A DNA stretch of 64,000 bases, taken from contig CATQJL010000001.1 of the NCBI GenBank assembly GCA_958299035.1, forward strand, positions 10,825,817 through 10,889,816, written 5' to 3'. Source of the stretch: Cylicocyclus nassatus. Lineage: Eukaryota > Nematoda > Chromadorea > Rhabditida > Strongylidae. Positions 43,272-56,296 of the stretch are shown piece after piece; the stretch's first letter is position 1; each line of letters opens with the position of its first letter. The position numbers were made by a program, and so were the translations under genes. Below the pieces are notes generated by a model. It made no database searches. It was not told the origin of the DNA and saw only the letters and a program-made list of their open reading frames with translations.

Positions 43272-46200
43272 CAAAGACATTTATATCCCTAAAATACAAG
43301 TCAGAGTATCAGTTTCACTTGTGCAAAATAAGAAAAAAAAACATGCAACATTGATGAGCTATCGTGTAACAGATGGGTAAGTAAGGTTAATTCGAAAAGT
43401 TGAAGGCCTTTTTGAATAAGAGAATAACACTCATTTTGGTCAGGAATCACCAGTAAAGGGCGCTACCTATTTATAAACCATTACTGCGATGGTTATGCAC
43501 GAAATTATCGAGCAAAATGTATGACCTTGATGCGTTTCTTTTTTCAAGCGAGAAAAACTTAAGAAGATTCCAACTTTCTTGAATTTTCTGAATGACTAAA
43601 CTGCTGCTTAGCTTTTATGCATTGATTTTACTGACTGGGACATATTTAAAATTATTCAAATAATGCTCATTTATATGATTTGTAAGCTGACACTTTGTCT
43701 GCAGCCAATGTTGACGCAGTTGGAAAAACACGAACAAAAGTAAGTTTCGTTTCTTCAACTCATGTAATTGTAATACCCCATGGAAAAAGGCAAGCAAGTT
43801 TTCTATTTCAGTTCAAACGTGAATAGTAAAAACTTCTGATGCGATGAAATTTGAGATCGGGCAGGTGCCAAGTTTTTGTCGGGATTTACTATGGCAAAGT
43901 ACTGGACATACGAAACCTTTAGCAAAAAAGATCTGTCAACTTGTCTACGTCATTTTTTTCCTCCTTTCCGTTTTGAATTTAGGCAATCTCTTGGATTTCC
44001 TTGAGCCAAGTTGACATGGGATTGATGCTGACTGTTAGGTGAATTCAGAAAACAAAATAAAGTGCTCAAATGGAAGAATATTCATTGCGCGATATATTTG
44101 ATCTAGGTCGTTAGGATAATAGAACAGGTTTTTTATGCCATTTTTGACAACTTTTTCCATCAAATAAAATAAAACAGAACAATTCATTCGAAACGTGACA
44201 CAGACTGCATTAAGAAATATTTATCGTTTCTGACCCCACAGCTGTGAAGATTTGTGCTTCATTGCTTGATAGAGGAATGTTACAATTTTCAAGCAAATCT
44301 CCAAGATTGGGTTCAAATTTTTTGAATCAAATTTTCAAATAAATGAGCAGGGACTCGATCTTGGTGTTAGATCAATCTGTGAGCCGCACTGAGAATCTCG
44401 CAAGCGTTACAGATTGTAGATTCTGCAAACAGAACACATCCAATTTTAGAAAAACTGTAAATCAGGCAGAGGGGGGCGGGGAGTAATGAGTATATACAAA
44501 ATGATGGAAACCAAGAGGATATTTACAAATGCCAAATAACTAGATTTTTTTGAAGAAGGAACTAATTAAAATAGACTCAGATTCGTGAAATGGAACATTA
44601 CTATAGAGTCCCCCTATATTTCGAGAGTAAAGTTTTGGAGAAAAAGACGACAGCCATTTTTATATGTTAGAGGAGAGAAAAATAAGAGAAAAGGGAAATA
44701 TGCCACCTCGCATTTTCTTTCGTTATCTTCAAGGATTGTACCCCAATTACGAAGACTACTCTGATGTAATATTCCTGAGAATCTTCGATTACTGGGGACT
44801 AAAATGACATTTCACTCCTTGTAAAGCAGAGTACTAGAGTTTTTCTGTTACAGGCAGCGTCCAGGCAAAATCTAAGCTTCTCCAATTAGTACCTAGTCTA
44901 CAAGAAGTCCTCAGAGGTAGGACATATGCGTTGGTCCGGCCACCTAATGTGGCCTTTGAATGGAGAAAACGGACCTGGAACCTGCAAAAGTGCTATCAAG
45001 CCACGCCCACCCTATCAAGCCCCGCCCACACTGGCACTGAAACTCGAGTGCTTTCAGGATAAGGCTCCTGCAAATCGAGTTCTTTCGGGGGTTCTGCTTT
45101 GCGCTTCATATCTGTAGTTAGAGCAAAGGATATGCCTCGGAATGACAAGAAAATGAGAGACGGAGATTTTGATGGATGCTGCCCTTAAGCGTTCTAATTT
45201 GTCGTGCTCACTTGCATTCAAACTCAAGGGTTCGTAGACACGCAAAGTCTGAGCGAATGCTTGGTTTAAAGCAGCTGCTTTGAGAGTAGCTCTGAATACA
45301 GATGTTATAGGGTAAGTTTTTTTTCGAGGGACTCAAAAAAAAAACAGAAAAAAGAGTAACATAAAAAGTTTAAATCACTTTCATAGGCGAACCTACTAGC
45401 ACCACCCTAGTACTGGTAAGTGCAATTACGAAAGCAATTTAAGATTTTTTCCACAATAGGATTTATTTTTTCGATAATTGGAGAGAAAAGCCCAATTTCG
45501 AGAAAATTCCAGCTTTCACAGCAACAATGACAGCGAAATGTATTGAGCGTTACGCTTGAAAGTAGTGGTGAAAAACGGTGTTTCAAAAAAAAATGCCACT
45601 CAACAAAAGATAGAAATAAAATAGGAGAAGGGAGGGAGCTAAAGACTTATTTTCACTAGGTTCTGAAGAAAAGTTTGTGCATGATTGTTGGAAATGGATT
45701 TGACTGAGGTATGTATTAGCTTGCATGAGGCTGCTCCAAAAATATTGGAAATTCGCTTGAAAAATATTTGAAACAACGTTTCAATCTCATCACATACTTT
45801 TATAACATGTACAAAGTGTTTATCTACTATGCATATCAGAGGTTTCAAACGAAAAAATCGAAATGTCAATGCGAAAAAGTCGAAAATCACAATTATATTT
45901 AAGGTAAAAAGGGTAAGTCGCGAAATCATAAACAAAAATAAATTCAAAATCTCTTATTCTACAATTTTTAACGACATCATGAATTTGCGGTTTGAGCGTT
46001 GATATGTCAATGCTAATTTCTCCTTTGAGAGCTACCAAAAAGCGCAAAATTATTCTTTTCTAAGTTATATTATATTTGAGTGCGCTTATTGGTTGAAGCT
46101 TGAAATATTACGATTTTTTAAAATTTTGTTGCAGGACCTATGTATCAGCCAAATATTAGTGCAAACGCAACACAATTTACGAGTGGTATTATTTTATAGC

Positions 46201-47791
46201 CTAACACTGTAGGTTACCCGCTAATCTGACTAGACATCGCGATCGAATCTAAGAACTCTTATCAATACTGTAAGACTACGGTATAAAGGCTACTGCATGA
46301 CGAAGGCGCAGTGGCAGTATTAGTTGAGAGGGCGCGAACGCGACGCGCGCATATCCTCATCATTGCAAATCGTGCGCCTCACGCGCTCTGTGGCTAATAA
46401 AGCCGCGTTCGCGCCCGAGGACATGCGAATTCGACATGAAGTAGCCTATACTTTTTTTGTCGTGCAGAAATGCAATAAACAAAGCACTTCTGGTGCTTGT
46501 TTTATCAATACTTTCTCTGAAACAGAATTTTCTATTTCATTTTTTTCATGTTCACAAAGATCGAAAAAAAATCTACCTGTTTTATCATAAATATCTCACA
46601 CAAATTTCCCTGTCGAATCTATATACCGTATTGAACAGATGGTACGAGTCATGATTGCTGTACGCAACTCTACGACGCTCTTTATTACTGAATGGAGGTT
46701 GCTGTAAGAAAAATTCAGCACCTCGAAACAGTTGTGGCTGCTTGCAATCTTAAAAATGTTTAGAAATTTAAAAAGTTTGATCCCAGGTATGTAATAGTGA
46801 CAATATTTGTTTTTGTAGTAGTTTTTGGTTGCCTTCAATTAATTACAAAACATTTGAAAAACTTCCCTACTTACTTTTACCTGGTAATTTTGAAAAAACT
46901 TTTGAAATATAATACACGAATGAATTTCATATCTTGAAACTACAGAAGAGAAGTTTCTTGCTTCTACACGCTTTCAAATGTAGGCCGAGCTTCGAAAAAC
47001 AAAAAAAGTGAAATGAATATTCAAAGAAAACTCTGTCTGCTTGCAGGCTACATAGTAATGACGCTGATCATAACATCAAATAGGTGGAGCAGTGCTGCTA
47101 GATGCTTATGACACCGATTAGGAAGTGTTTCTCAAGAAAATTCCCGTTAAAGTGGCGAACTCCGCCCACTTTCAAGCTCCGCCTACTTCGCATTATTCGC
47201 CATGGATGGATAAAATGGGGTAACGAAGGGTGAAAGGTATGATTGCAAAACGTATTACACATCAAGCTGCGCAGAAAATACGAAGAAAAAATTCAGAAAA
47301 AATTTATCGTGCTCCAACAAATTTTTTCTTAGTAAAAAGAACCTTTTTTTACGTATCGCGTGCAGCACTAAAAATGACAGTTGTATATCTCAAAACGAAT
47401 GTGTGCACATAAACCATAAATTATGCTGGCAATCTTTTCGAAAATTACGGCATAGATGACAAGCGTGATTTTCCTACTTAATTCGCCTCTAATGGCACTT
47501 GCCGAAATTTATGCGTTAGCAGCCATCCCCTTTCCCAAAAAAATAGTACTGCTAGAGAGGACAAATTCAATATTGAGGGAAGGCTAGTAACCATAGGCTA
47601 CATATAAAGAGTTAATGCATTTTTGTTTGCCCCAGAATAACAATTAAGAATGGTTTCTAAAAAAATGTTGAATAATTATTCCTATTCTCTCTGTCTGAGG
47701 CAGCATGGAATCTTGAAAATCAAGAGAGGGTAAGAGAAGGAATCATTAGAATGGCCAGTTTTTCGCCTTCAACAAATTTTAAACCCTTATA
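43272..47791. other. Intergenic, nothing recognised as a gene
   Basis: AT-rich. It contains repeated 'AAGCCACGCCCACC/AAGCCCCGCCCAC' at 44998-45030 and CTCCGCCCACTTT at about 47160. A 13-base perfect GGGCGCGAACGCG/CGCGTTCGCGCCC stem lies at 46330-46342 and 46404-46416. Open frames (45639-45947, 46324-46654 and others) have no motif I recognise and overlap in several frames. Confidence 0.4.
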
Positions 47792-48671
47792 TTAGGTTGT
47801 CCCGAAAGTTTTGTCGGTTTTTTCAAACCACTGTAAAACCACGCACAACAAAGATCTGAACGAGTTTCAACATGCATTCGATGCGGCTTTTCTTTCTCTT
47901 TCTTATGGATACATACTCAAACCATAATCTTGTATGCTTTTCTTGATAATTGCCAAAATTCTTCACCCGTCAATTTTATCTGCTCAAAGTTCGGCTAATT
48001 TTCAAAAATATCACTTCAAAGTTTTGGGAAAGACTAAATATGGATCAAATAGAGCAGTTCTCGGACTATAAGGCAGTATTTTTATATTTTCCTACTCTGC
48101 TGTCTTTAGCTTTAAAAATCATATTTTTCGGAGGTCTCGATTTTTGGCCAATTCATGAAGCACGCAACTGCAGCAAGTACACGAAAGCTTTTGAAATTCC
48201 TGTGAATTGAAACATGATTTCTATTAAACATTATTTATGCAACATAACCAAGTTTGATTTGCTTTGAGAAAGCAGCTTTCTAAAATTTTCGATAATTTTA
48301 GGTGGTAAATGTAATCAAAAAGCCGCGGTTTTTCTTGAATAAATAATTGTTACGGACTTGATAAAAGCGCTCCATGTAATCTAAAATAGGCACAATGTAG
48401 CAAAAGGCTTGCTCTACATAACAGTTACCAGCGCTCCTTGAAAACGCCATGACAAAATTTTTTAAAATCTAGGAAAGATTTGGCGTTACTGCTGGGCTGC
48501 CCGAAAAGCCATGTCGATAACATCGCAAATAAGGGTAGATGTGAGAGCAAATATAGCTATAAGAAAGAGAATAAAAATCTGAATCGAACGGTACGTAAGA
48601 TCCATGGATTGGTGTTCTATGAGTTTTAGTGAACGATGAAAAAAACGGACAAAACTTTGGGTACAACCTAA
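47792..48671. mobile_element. Mariner-like non-autonomous element
   Basis: Left end TTAGGTTGTCCCGAAAGTTT and right end (reverse complement) TTAGGTTGTACCCAAAGTTT continue pairing through TTGTC(C)GTTTTTT. TA flanks both ends (47790-47791 and 48672-48673). 880 bases with no transposase frame. The interior matches, inverted and diverged, sequence inside both segmental duplicates (about 2860-3480 and 14095-14810), where the ends have decayed. Confidence 0.7.
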
Positions 48672-51600
48672 TAATAAACGTTCTTGAATATCAGGCTATG
48701 TTTTCAGAATAAGCAAATTTTTTCAGCATAACTAAGCGTTTCAGACCTCAAAAAAAAAGATAGAAGTCAGCAACTTTATACGAGCACCTACTTCAGCAGG
48801 GAAGTTTTGCGTAATAAGCTTGAAAAATTATAAGTTCTGTCATCTCTAGAGATTCACCAGATTTATCTACTGGCTCCAAACACAGCTAATGGTCGCAGCT
48901 AATTTCGCAACTTAATCAGATAAGTTTTGTCATAAGCGTTCAGTGATCCATGACCTGAGATCACTTACCCGATAAGTATGTCAAACGATGATGTGTTTAG
49001 AAAGCAAGTGGAATACTTTCGGGCTCAGTCGACGCAGTTATACTGACTCTGGGGGTTTCTGTGGGCAAACATTATGGAGATTATACTACACAGTGTTTTG
49101 AAAATTACGAGGGGTTCAAAGTCGTGCAAATGTGTAAAGAATAGAAACAAGTGGTCTAGAAATTTTGTTGGGGGTGGTCAATAGAATTTTTTAAAATGAA
49201 AGATACTATGTCAGTCGCTCCTCTCAAAGGATTTTTCACAAAAAAATTTTTTATGTAGCAAACCTTGAATTCCATGGCTATTTTGCTATAGTTTAGAATA
49301 AAGTACATACAGAAGAATTCTGGTTGAGTAGCTTTCCTCTAGCTTATAAGGATATAGCTTTGTGGCCGTCCTTATCACAATTTTTCACAAAGTTAATATG
49401 AATTTTTGAGAAACTAAAAAAATTATTAAAATTATCAACAAAACAACCTCACCTTTCTGAGTTATGTGGGCCCCACGCCACTGGTACAAACACAATTTAT
49501 CTGATGAAATTTCTCGTTTATTGAAATGTGACGCTCCATCGGCCTCATGGGAGCAGTTGAGATTTCGAATCTTGGTTTTGGTGTAAATAATGGCTTTTGA
49601 CGAAACGTGGGTTCTATGCATAAGAAAAGTTTACTAGGGTTTTTCCATGATCTTTTATAGTGTGCTCAATCAGATTCATTTCCAAAATCGTATAGACCAG
49701 AAAAAATATCACAAGCGGATGGAAATTTACTACTAAACTTCGAAAAAAATTAATTTATTCGTTATATTTCTTTAGCACGGTGATAGCGATAAAGATCATA
49801 CATATGCTCATACAAATAGTTAAAATGCAATTTCTCCTCATTTTTGGTTTGAACCACATAATTTATCTACGTCAAAGAGTTACAGCTTGGAAAATTTCAG
49901 TCTCATGTCTAAGGTAATAAATATTTTTCGGTTTTCGTGAAGATTAATTACTCAAACAAACAAAACTTTTGACATTCTAAAACGCTCCCATGAGGACAGT
50001 GGCCGCTTCCAGAAATATGAGGGTTTCCAAGCTGGTTCAAAACACACACAAAAGAGAAAATTGAAACAAGATTTCTGCATTGTTATGTCTCGAAGCAAGA
50101 AGAATATAAATTAATAAAAGTATGTCAAAGAGAAAAACGAGGTCGGGTTCATCATGCGCCTGTGCATTTACAATCTGTATAAGATGTGAGATATATTCCC
50201 AATTTGTTTGTATCATCAATATAATTCAAATTATTAGACAAAATACGAGAAGATTTCAATCACCGGTGCTTTCATACCTTCTCAAATCTTTGATATAAAC
50301 TCTCCGCTTTCCGACAACTTACCATTCATTCTCAAGAAATCGAAAGCTGGTAAAATAGTTTGTAAAGGTACGTCGCTTTTTATGGCGAAGTAACAAGACG
50401 AATGCGAAAAAATAAAAAATAATGAAAACAAAAATAATAAAATACACGAGGGCAATCATAGCAAACCAAGCCTCACAAGGTGACGTTTAGACATTAATGG
50501 GAGTAGAGTTTCAGCTTTGTAGATGACTTGGCCCTTGAAAGATATCAATTATATTTTTTGAGAAACTATTTTCACAAAACTAATTTTTTTATCAACTACA
50601 TTCAACTCTGAAATAAAAAACGACATTATTTTCTTTGCAACCTAATATAATGGGATGTCTAGCTTTGAATTCGCCCGCCATCCTCATCATCCTGTCTATG
50701 CATTTGTGAAACTATTATATTATATATGAAGGAACTGTACTAATCTTATGTAATTAACAAAATTATACAGGAGGCGAAGCAAAGAGCTAATCAAAGAAAA
50801 AGGACAAATTTGCTATAACCTTGTTGCGGCAACTCGCGAGTAATTGCCAATTCAATTGCTAGCTGCTCCGACCAACATCATTATCTAGCGCTTAGTCCAT
50901 TATACTGTTTACGCCGCTTACGAGCAATTTCCTTCAACCGTAGAATCCTATCTACCCTATCATGTACATACCTAAGATTGTTACATAAGTTGCAGCGATA
51001 GGTTTGGAGCCCGAGCGCTGAATCGGGCTCGTTACTATTTTGCGCCCGGACTAATCCTCAAAATAATCGCGGAAATTTCATACCCATGGTTTTCGCCACA
51101 TCTGAGTTTGGCAACGGTTTCAACTTCAAGAGCTGTAATAGCGGGTGGATAGGGTAAATCAAGTACAATATGAAAAATTTCCGCGAATCTCAGGCTAGTT
51201 CTTCATGATTTTAAAGAATGATTTTTTGAAAAGTTCCCGTCACTTTGCCGAAAAAGCCCAAAAGCGCCCAAAAAAGACCGAAAAGCCCAAAAAGCCGGAA
51301 AAGCCCGGAAGAGCCGGGACGTAGAAACGAAATTTTGGTAGAATTCTGACATTATTTTGATGTGCAGACGGCAGAAAATGAACCAACAAGACTCGATTGC
51401 GAAATCAACACACATGCCTTAGCGCCAAAACGTAACCGCGGAAGGGGCGTTCGGCTCTTTCTGGCGCTTTTGGGCTTTCCGGCCTTTTCTGGGTTTTTCG
51501 GGTTTTTTTTCGGGCGCTTTTGGGCTTGGGGCGAAGTAGGACGGATCCCAAAGTCTTCACTTTCGCGAAGCCGTGTGATACACGAACGTATCAAGCACTG

Positions 51601-52100
51601 ACAAATCTTTGTAATTCAAAAGTTATTATTTGAACTAATTTTAAAGCAATTAAGCGTTCACCGTTTCGAGATATCGAATTTTGAAATTTCATAGGGTAAA
51701 ATTCACAATTAGCATAATCTGCATATGATATCCTTGAGGGTTGAACAGTTGCGAAAAAAACCTTATCAGAAAGTGAAAGGAAATTGCGTCGATGATACTT
51801 GATTTGCTTGCCGGGTGATATTGTGAGGTTTGGCCTGACCAAATATGAAGTTTATTTACTTGGAAAATGATTTTGGTAATTGTGGAAAGCGAGTGGGAAC
51901 GCCAAAGAAATTTATGGTGTCGCTAAAAACATAGGTTCAAAATTTCTGCAATTAGCTTAGGAACAAGAAACCAAGTAAAAAATGATTGCTGAAAAAGGAT
52001 ACTATGCTGAGTAGTCTTTAAAGTGTGAGCGCATCTTAATCTGACGTGTTTATGTGATAGATGGGGAAAAGAAAACGAAAAAAACTTTTAAAACGACTTA
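48672..52100. other. Intergenic, mostly unrecognised
   Basis: AT-rich, no gene called. It contains the imperfect inverted GCCCAAAA-rich repeat at 51246-51535. No RNA gene, TIR pair with target duplication, or domain-bearing frame was found. Confidence 0.4.
51246..51535. repeat. Inverted repeat of GCCCAAAA/GCCGGAAAA words
   Basis: The left arm has tandem words such as AAAAAGCCCAAAAGCGCCC and AAAAGCCGGAAAAGCCCGG. The right arm has the complements CTTTCCGGCCTTTTCTGGG and GGGCGCTTTTGGGCTTGGG. Arms are about 65-85 bases with a spacer of about 130. Confidence 0.55.
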
Positions 52101-52909
52101 TTAGGTTGTCGGATAATTTCTGTTACACTTTTTAAAATTTCTAGAAAATTCCAGAAGCTTTCTGAAAACCCCAAATTTGCAATACGCTTAGGATATAGCA
52201 GGATCTACCTATTAACATGATTGATGCCGCAAGTGCATTAATGACCAACAAGTTTACGGCAGTTTTGTAAAAGCAGACAAACTTTTCAGTTTTTTTTTCA
52301 GTTTCATATCTTTTTCTCTGCACGTACTTGCGCTTTCCCTCTTCCAGAATTTTTTTAGAACTTATTTCAGCATTGTCTCTTATATGGAGGCATTCCGGTG
52401 CCTCTAGCGTTTCAAAAACAAGGGGTGAAAAAATATTTAAAAAATTCAAAAACTTTCCTAAATTCTTCTTTTTATGGGGATCGTATAGAAATGGATATAG
52501 ACATAAAAATGATTTTTTGAAATTTTTTGAAGACGTCTTCTTCGTTGAGATTACGATAATTGCAAAGATGGCGCACACCGAGATTTGAACCGCTCAGAAA
52601 AACATGTGCAGACACGTCTGCGTTATCCCCTCATATTAGCTAAACGCTACAGACTGTGCCCTACCTGATTATCACATTGTCCGGTCTATCGCTCATCACC
52701 TGAGAGAATGCCAGCTCATTTACAAAAATGGGAAGAAACGGATTTTTAGCCACAAAGTGGGTGTCTTGCGCACGGATCGCGGATGCGACAGTACCCTTGT
52801 CAGGCCTTTTGACCCTGCCCATACGCCGTGAACATGAGATCTTTCCAAAGCTTCTGAGATTTTTGAGAATTGAAATAAAAAGTGTAACAGGAATTATCCG
52901 ACAACCTAA
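52101..52909. mobile_element. Mariner-like non-autonomous element
   Basis: Left end TTAGGTTGTCGGATAATTTC and right end, inverted, TTAGGTTGTCGGATAATTCC continue into TGTTACACTTTTT on both sides. TA flanks each end (52099-52100 and 52910-52911). 809 bases. The 145-codon minus-strand frame inside has no transposase motif. It sits 24 bases upstream of the decayed Gypsy element. Confidence 0.75.
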
Positions 52910-52933
52910 TAGTATTAGCTTTCACTGTCAAAC

Positions 52934-53184
52934 TGTTATGTTAGTGATTCTCAATGATCAGCTGTTTTCCTCGTAGTGATCTGCCCTCGCGCATTCGGTC
53001 TTGGCCTCAGAGTGCGCGGGAAAGTGAGCGCTATAAAAGGCGCTCACTCTTTGCCTGTGTTTAATTCAGATCTCATCATTCGCCTCATATTTATTGCTCT
53101 CTATTATTTCTCTAAGAAATTCATTTGCTTCCTTCTGTGTCCTACAGGACGAAGAGCCGAGTGTCCGAAGTCGAGGACACAACA
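52934..53184 (+). repeat. 5' LTR of Gypsy element
   Basis: 251 bases, TGTTATGTTAGTG...GAGGACACAACA, with TATAAAAG at 53032. Compared with the 3' LTR it has about 33 extra bases just before the TATA box, bounded by GCGC words, and lacks the AATAAA of the 3' copy (reads CTAAGAAATTC). Confidence 0.85.
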
Positions 53185-53197
53185 GTGGCGATCAGGA
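53185..53197 (+). other. Primer binding site
   Basis: TGGCGATCAGG begins one base after the 5' LTR end. It is complementary to a tRNA 3' end (…CCTGATCGCCA). I cannot assign the tRNA. Confidence 0.5.
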
Positions 53198-53301
53198 AGC
53201 AGCGGCTACTAGCGTGGAAGTAGCCGTCACGGACGACACAACAAGATTCAAGTCGAAGAAGAATCTGCAGGAAGCCTATTCGAGCTGGAGTGACAATCGA
53301 A

Positions 53302-53974
53302 ATGGCGAAAATAGGCACAGAAGACTTATTGATCATGTTCAAAGAACTGATCAGAGAAGACCAGAAGAACCTCGGGGAAATGATGAGAGAAGAGAGGCAA
53401 GAAATGATGGAGACGTTTCTAAAGCACATAGCAGGTACTGGACAGACCAGTACATCGTCTGAATTTCTGAATATGATGTCCGCACTCAGCAATCGAATCG
53501 AAAAGTTTCGATTGCTGAGTGCGGACGATCTTCGATCCAGAAGCGGACGAATGCTTCAGTAAATGGTACACGCGCTACAAGGAAGTCTTCGTCGAAGATG
53601 CGAAGCAGCTGCCAAAGAGTGCCAGGGTGAGGCTTCTCTGCGAAAAGCTCGACAAGGCCTGTTTCGAAAAATATCAGAGGCATGTGGTACCGAAAGATGT
53701 GAATGCGATTAAGTTCGAAGAAACCGTCAAAACTTTGAAGCAATTATTCGACGTGAAGATCTCCGAATTTACAATGCGGTACCAATGTCTAAAGCTGCAG
53801 AAGAACGACGCTGAAGATTACCTCATGTACACCGGCCGAGTGAACGAATTTTGCGAAAAGGCGAAGATCCATGAGCTGGACAGCGATGGAGTTAAGTGCC
53901 TGCTGTGGATATTTGGCTTGAGGAGCCAAAAAGAAGCCGAAATCAGACAGCGACTTGTTGCCGTTTCTCGATAG
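53302..53974 (+). pseudogene. Gypsy gag (capsid), frameshifted
   Basis: The ATG at 53302 opens MAKIGTEDLLIMFKELIRED, a charged coiled-coil-like start. The frame shifts near 53520, and the capsid-like part FDPEADECFSKWYTRYKEVF onward is in the next frame to a stop at 53972. The 'W..RY' motif and helical spacing fit retrotransposon gag. The ten-base phrase around CGAAAAGTTTCGATTGCTGAG at the junction is self-complementary. Confidence 0.65.
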
Positions 53975-54070
53975 GGATTACAAGGCTGGACGAAAGTTTT
54001 CGCTGCAGGAATTGCACTTGAAATGCGAAAATTTTCCGAGCCTCAAGAAAGATAGCGAAACTATAGCTGG

Positions 54071-54349
54071 ATGCACGAAAATGTCGAAGCAACGCGCAAG
54101 GAAGAACCCTCGAAGCTGGAATGCTGGAACTGTGGTAAAGCTCACTTTGCCAGGGGATGCAAGGTGAAGCAATGTTGCTTTTGGTTTTGCAAGAAGTACA
54201 AGAAGATAGGTCACAAGGAGAAGTTTTGCGAACAAGTGGCGGAGGGAAAAGCACTTGTTCAGCAAGACTCGAAACGAAGAATCCACAGAAGCAGTGACAC
54301 CAGTAAGAACAGAGTTGGACGAAACCAAAACGTCATGTGCACAACGTAA
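54071..54349 (+). pseudogene. Gypsy nucleocapsid zinc knuckles
   Basis: CWNCGKAHFARGC matches CX2CX3HX4C. A second, irregular knuckle (CKKYKKIGHKEKFC) follows. In intact elements this is the end of gag. Here it is a separate open piece after the gag stop. Confidence 0.7.
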
Positions 54350-54569
54350 CGAAGAATGCAAATGCGATAATGGAAGCAACTCCACACGCATGTACGTCGA
54401 AGCAAAAGTGAATAGTCATCCAGTTAGTTTCCTAATAGATACTGGATCAGACATCACACTTTTGAACGAATCAACTTGGAGAAGCATGGGTGCTCCTCGA
54501 TTGGAGAATACGAACGTGGTCGTCAAGAATGCTAGTGGAGGCTCCATGAAGGTGCATGGAAAGCTTTGA
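54255..54569 (+). pseudogene. Gypsy aspartic protease
   Basis: VSFLIDTGSDITLL carries the catalytic DTGS. The frame overlaps the nucleocapsid in another frame and ends at a TGA at 54567, cutting the protease from RT. Confidence 0.7.
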
Positions 54570-54640
54570 TGCGACCACGAGATCAGGGTCAGCGAAGGCT
54601 ATGCATACGTGACGCCTCACAACTCACTGCTAGGACTTGA

Positions 54641-55536
54641 GTGGATCCAGAAGAACGAAGATATGTCCTATCACTTGAGCAGAATGGCTGCCGAAGTGAA
54701 GACAGAGCAGACCAAAGTGCTCTAAAGCTAAAGGAAACCTATCCAGAAGTCTGCAAGGAAGGTTTAGGACTCCGCACGAAGGAGAAAGCACACATGAGAG
54801 TTGACGAAAACGTCCGTCCAGTGTTCAAGGCTTGTAGGCCTGTCCCCCATGCAGCACTCGAAGCTGTCGAAAAGGAGTTGGATAGACTATTGGAACTGAA
54901 GGTCATAAGTCCAGTGACAACAGCGACTGGGCAGCTCCTATCGTATGCGTCAGGAAGGCTAATGGAAAAGTGAGGGTGTGTGCTGATTTCTCAACTAGAC
55001 TCAACAAAGCGTTGGAATCGTATGATTATCCGTTGCCATTGCCGTAGGATGTATTCGCATCGCTCAATGGAGGCACGGTGTTTTCGCAGATAGATTTGTC
55101 GGACGCCTACCTCCAGATGGAGTTGTCAGAAGAAGCGAAGAAAATGGTTGTGATAAATACATAGAGGATTATACCAGTACAATAGACTGCCTTTCGGAAT
55201 CAAGACGGCACCAGGGATCTTCTAGCAAATCATGAACAAGATGGTGAGCGGATTGCAAGTGGTAGCACCTACTTAAACGACATCTTGGTCTGTGGAAGGA
55301 CCGAGGAAGAACACATGCAGAACTTGTTAGCTGTATTTGCAAGGATCGCCGAATACGGATTCAGAATCCGCTTGGAGAAATGTTCTTTCGGTAAGCCAGA
55401 GAATCGATCTCTTGGCTTCATAGTGGATAGAAATGGCAGAAAACCGAATTTAGCAAAGATCGAAGCGATCAAGAATATGGATGAGTCGAAGAATGGTAGT
55501 CAACTGAGAGCTTTTCTTGACATGATAACGTACTAA
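54641..55536 (+). pseudogene. Gypsy reverse transcriptase, broken
   Basis: The N-terminal part (RPVFKACRPVPHAALEAVEKEL) ends in a stop near 54973. The palm region continues with shifts. At 55270-55281 the active site reads Y-L-N-D, where the family has Y-x-D-D. LGFIVDRNGRKPNLAKIEAI follows, with a stop at 55534. Inactive. Confidence 0.7.
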
Positions 55537-55545
55537 GCGGCGTTC

Positions 55546-56022
55546 ATGCCAAAGATCAAGTATCTTCGTGGGCCATTGGACGCGATGCTCAAAAAAGATG
55601 CGAAGTGGGAGTGGACACGAAAACACCAAGAGTTCGAAAAGCTCAAGGAAACTCTGTCGTGTGAGCTGAATCTTGCACGTTATGATCCAGGGCAGAAGAT
55701 AGTTGTGGCAGCGGACGCCAGCGACTATGGTATTGGATGTGTGATATCGCATAGATATGCTGATGGATCCGAGAAGCCAATCGCACATGCATCGCGGTCT
55801 CTTACGAAAGCAGAGAAGAATTACTTGCAGATCGAAAAGGAAGCTTTGGGAATTGTCTTTGCAGCCAAGAAATTCCACAATTACGTATTTGGACAAAAGT
55901 TCCTACTTTTGACGGACCATCAACCATTGCCATCTTCGGTTATAAGAAAGGAGTTCCAGTCTACTCCGCTAACCGACTTAAGAGATGGGCTACAATACTG
56001 CTTGGATATGACTTTGACATAG
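55546..56022 (+). pseudogene. Gypsy RNase H
   Basis: ADASDYGIGCVISH, IEKEALGIVFAAKKF and LLTDHQPL are the RNase HI motifs of Ty3/Gypsy elements. The frame is in phase with the end of the RT piece across one stop, and it is lost after 56022. Confidence 0.7.
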
Positions 56023-56296
56023 AATATGTCACTACGAATCTTGGACAAGCGGATGCCTTGTTACGGTTAATGAAGAAAAATCAGAATCCCGAAAAAGACG
56101 TCGTAATAGCTGCCGTTAAAAACGACATTAACTACATGTTGAAAAACTGCATAAGGGAATTGCCAGTGACAGCATTAGATGTGCAATCCTACACTAGGAA
56201 GGATTCAGTGCTAAGAAGAGTAATGGCCTACGTGAAGAAAAAGAGTGGCCAGACGTAAATGGAGAATTAGCACACTTTCAATACCGAAGAGAGACA

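Noticed and set aside
52141..52578. 145-codon minus-strand frame
   Set aside because: It lies wholly inside a TA-flanked MITE and shows no transposase or other motif.
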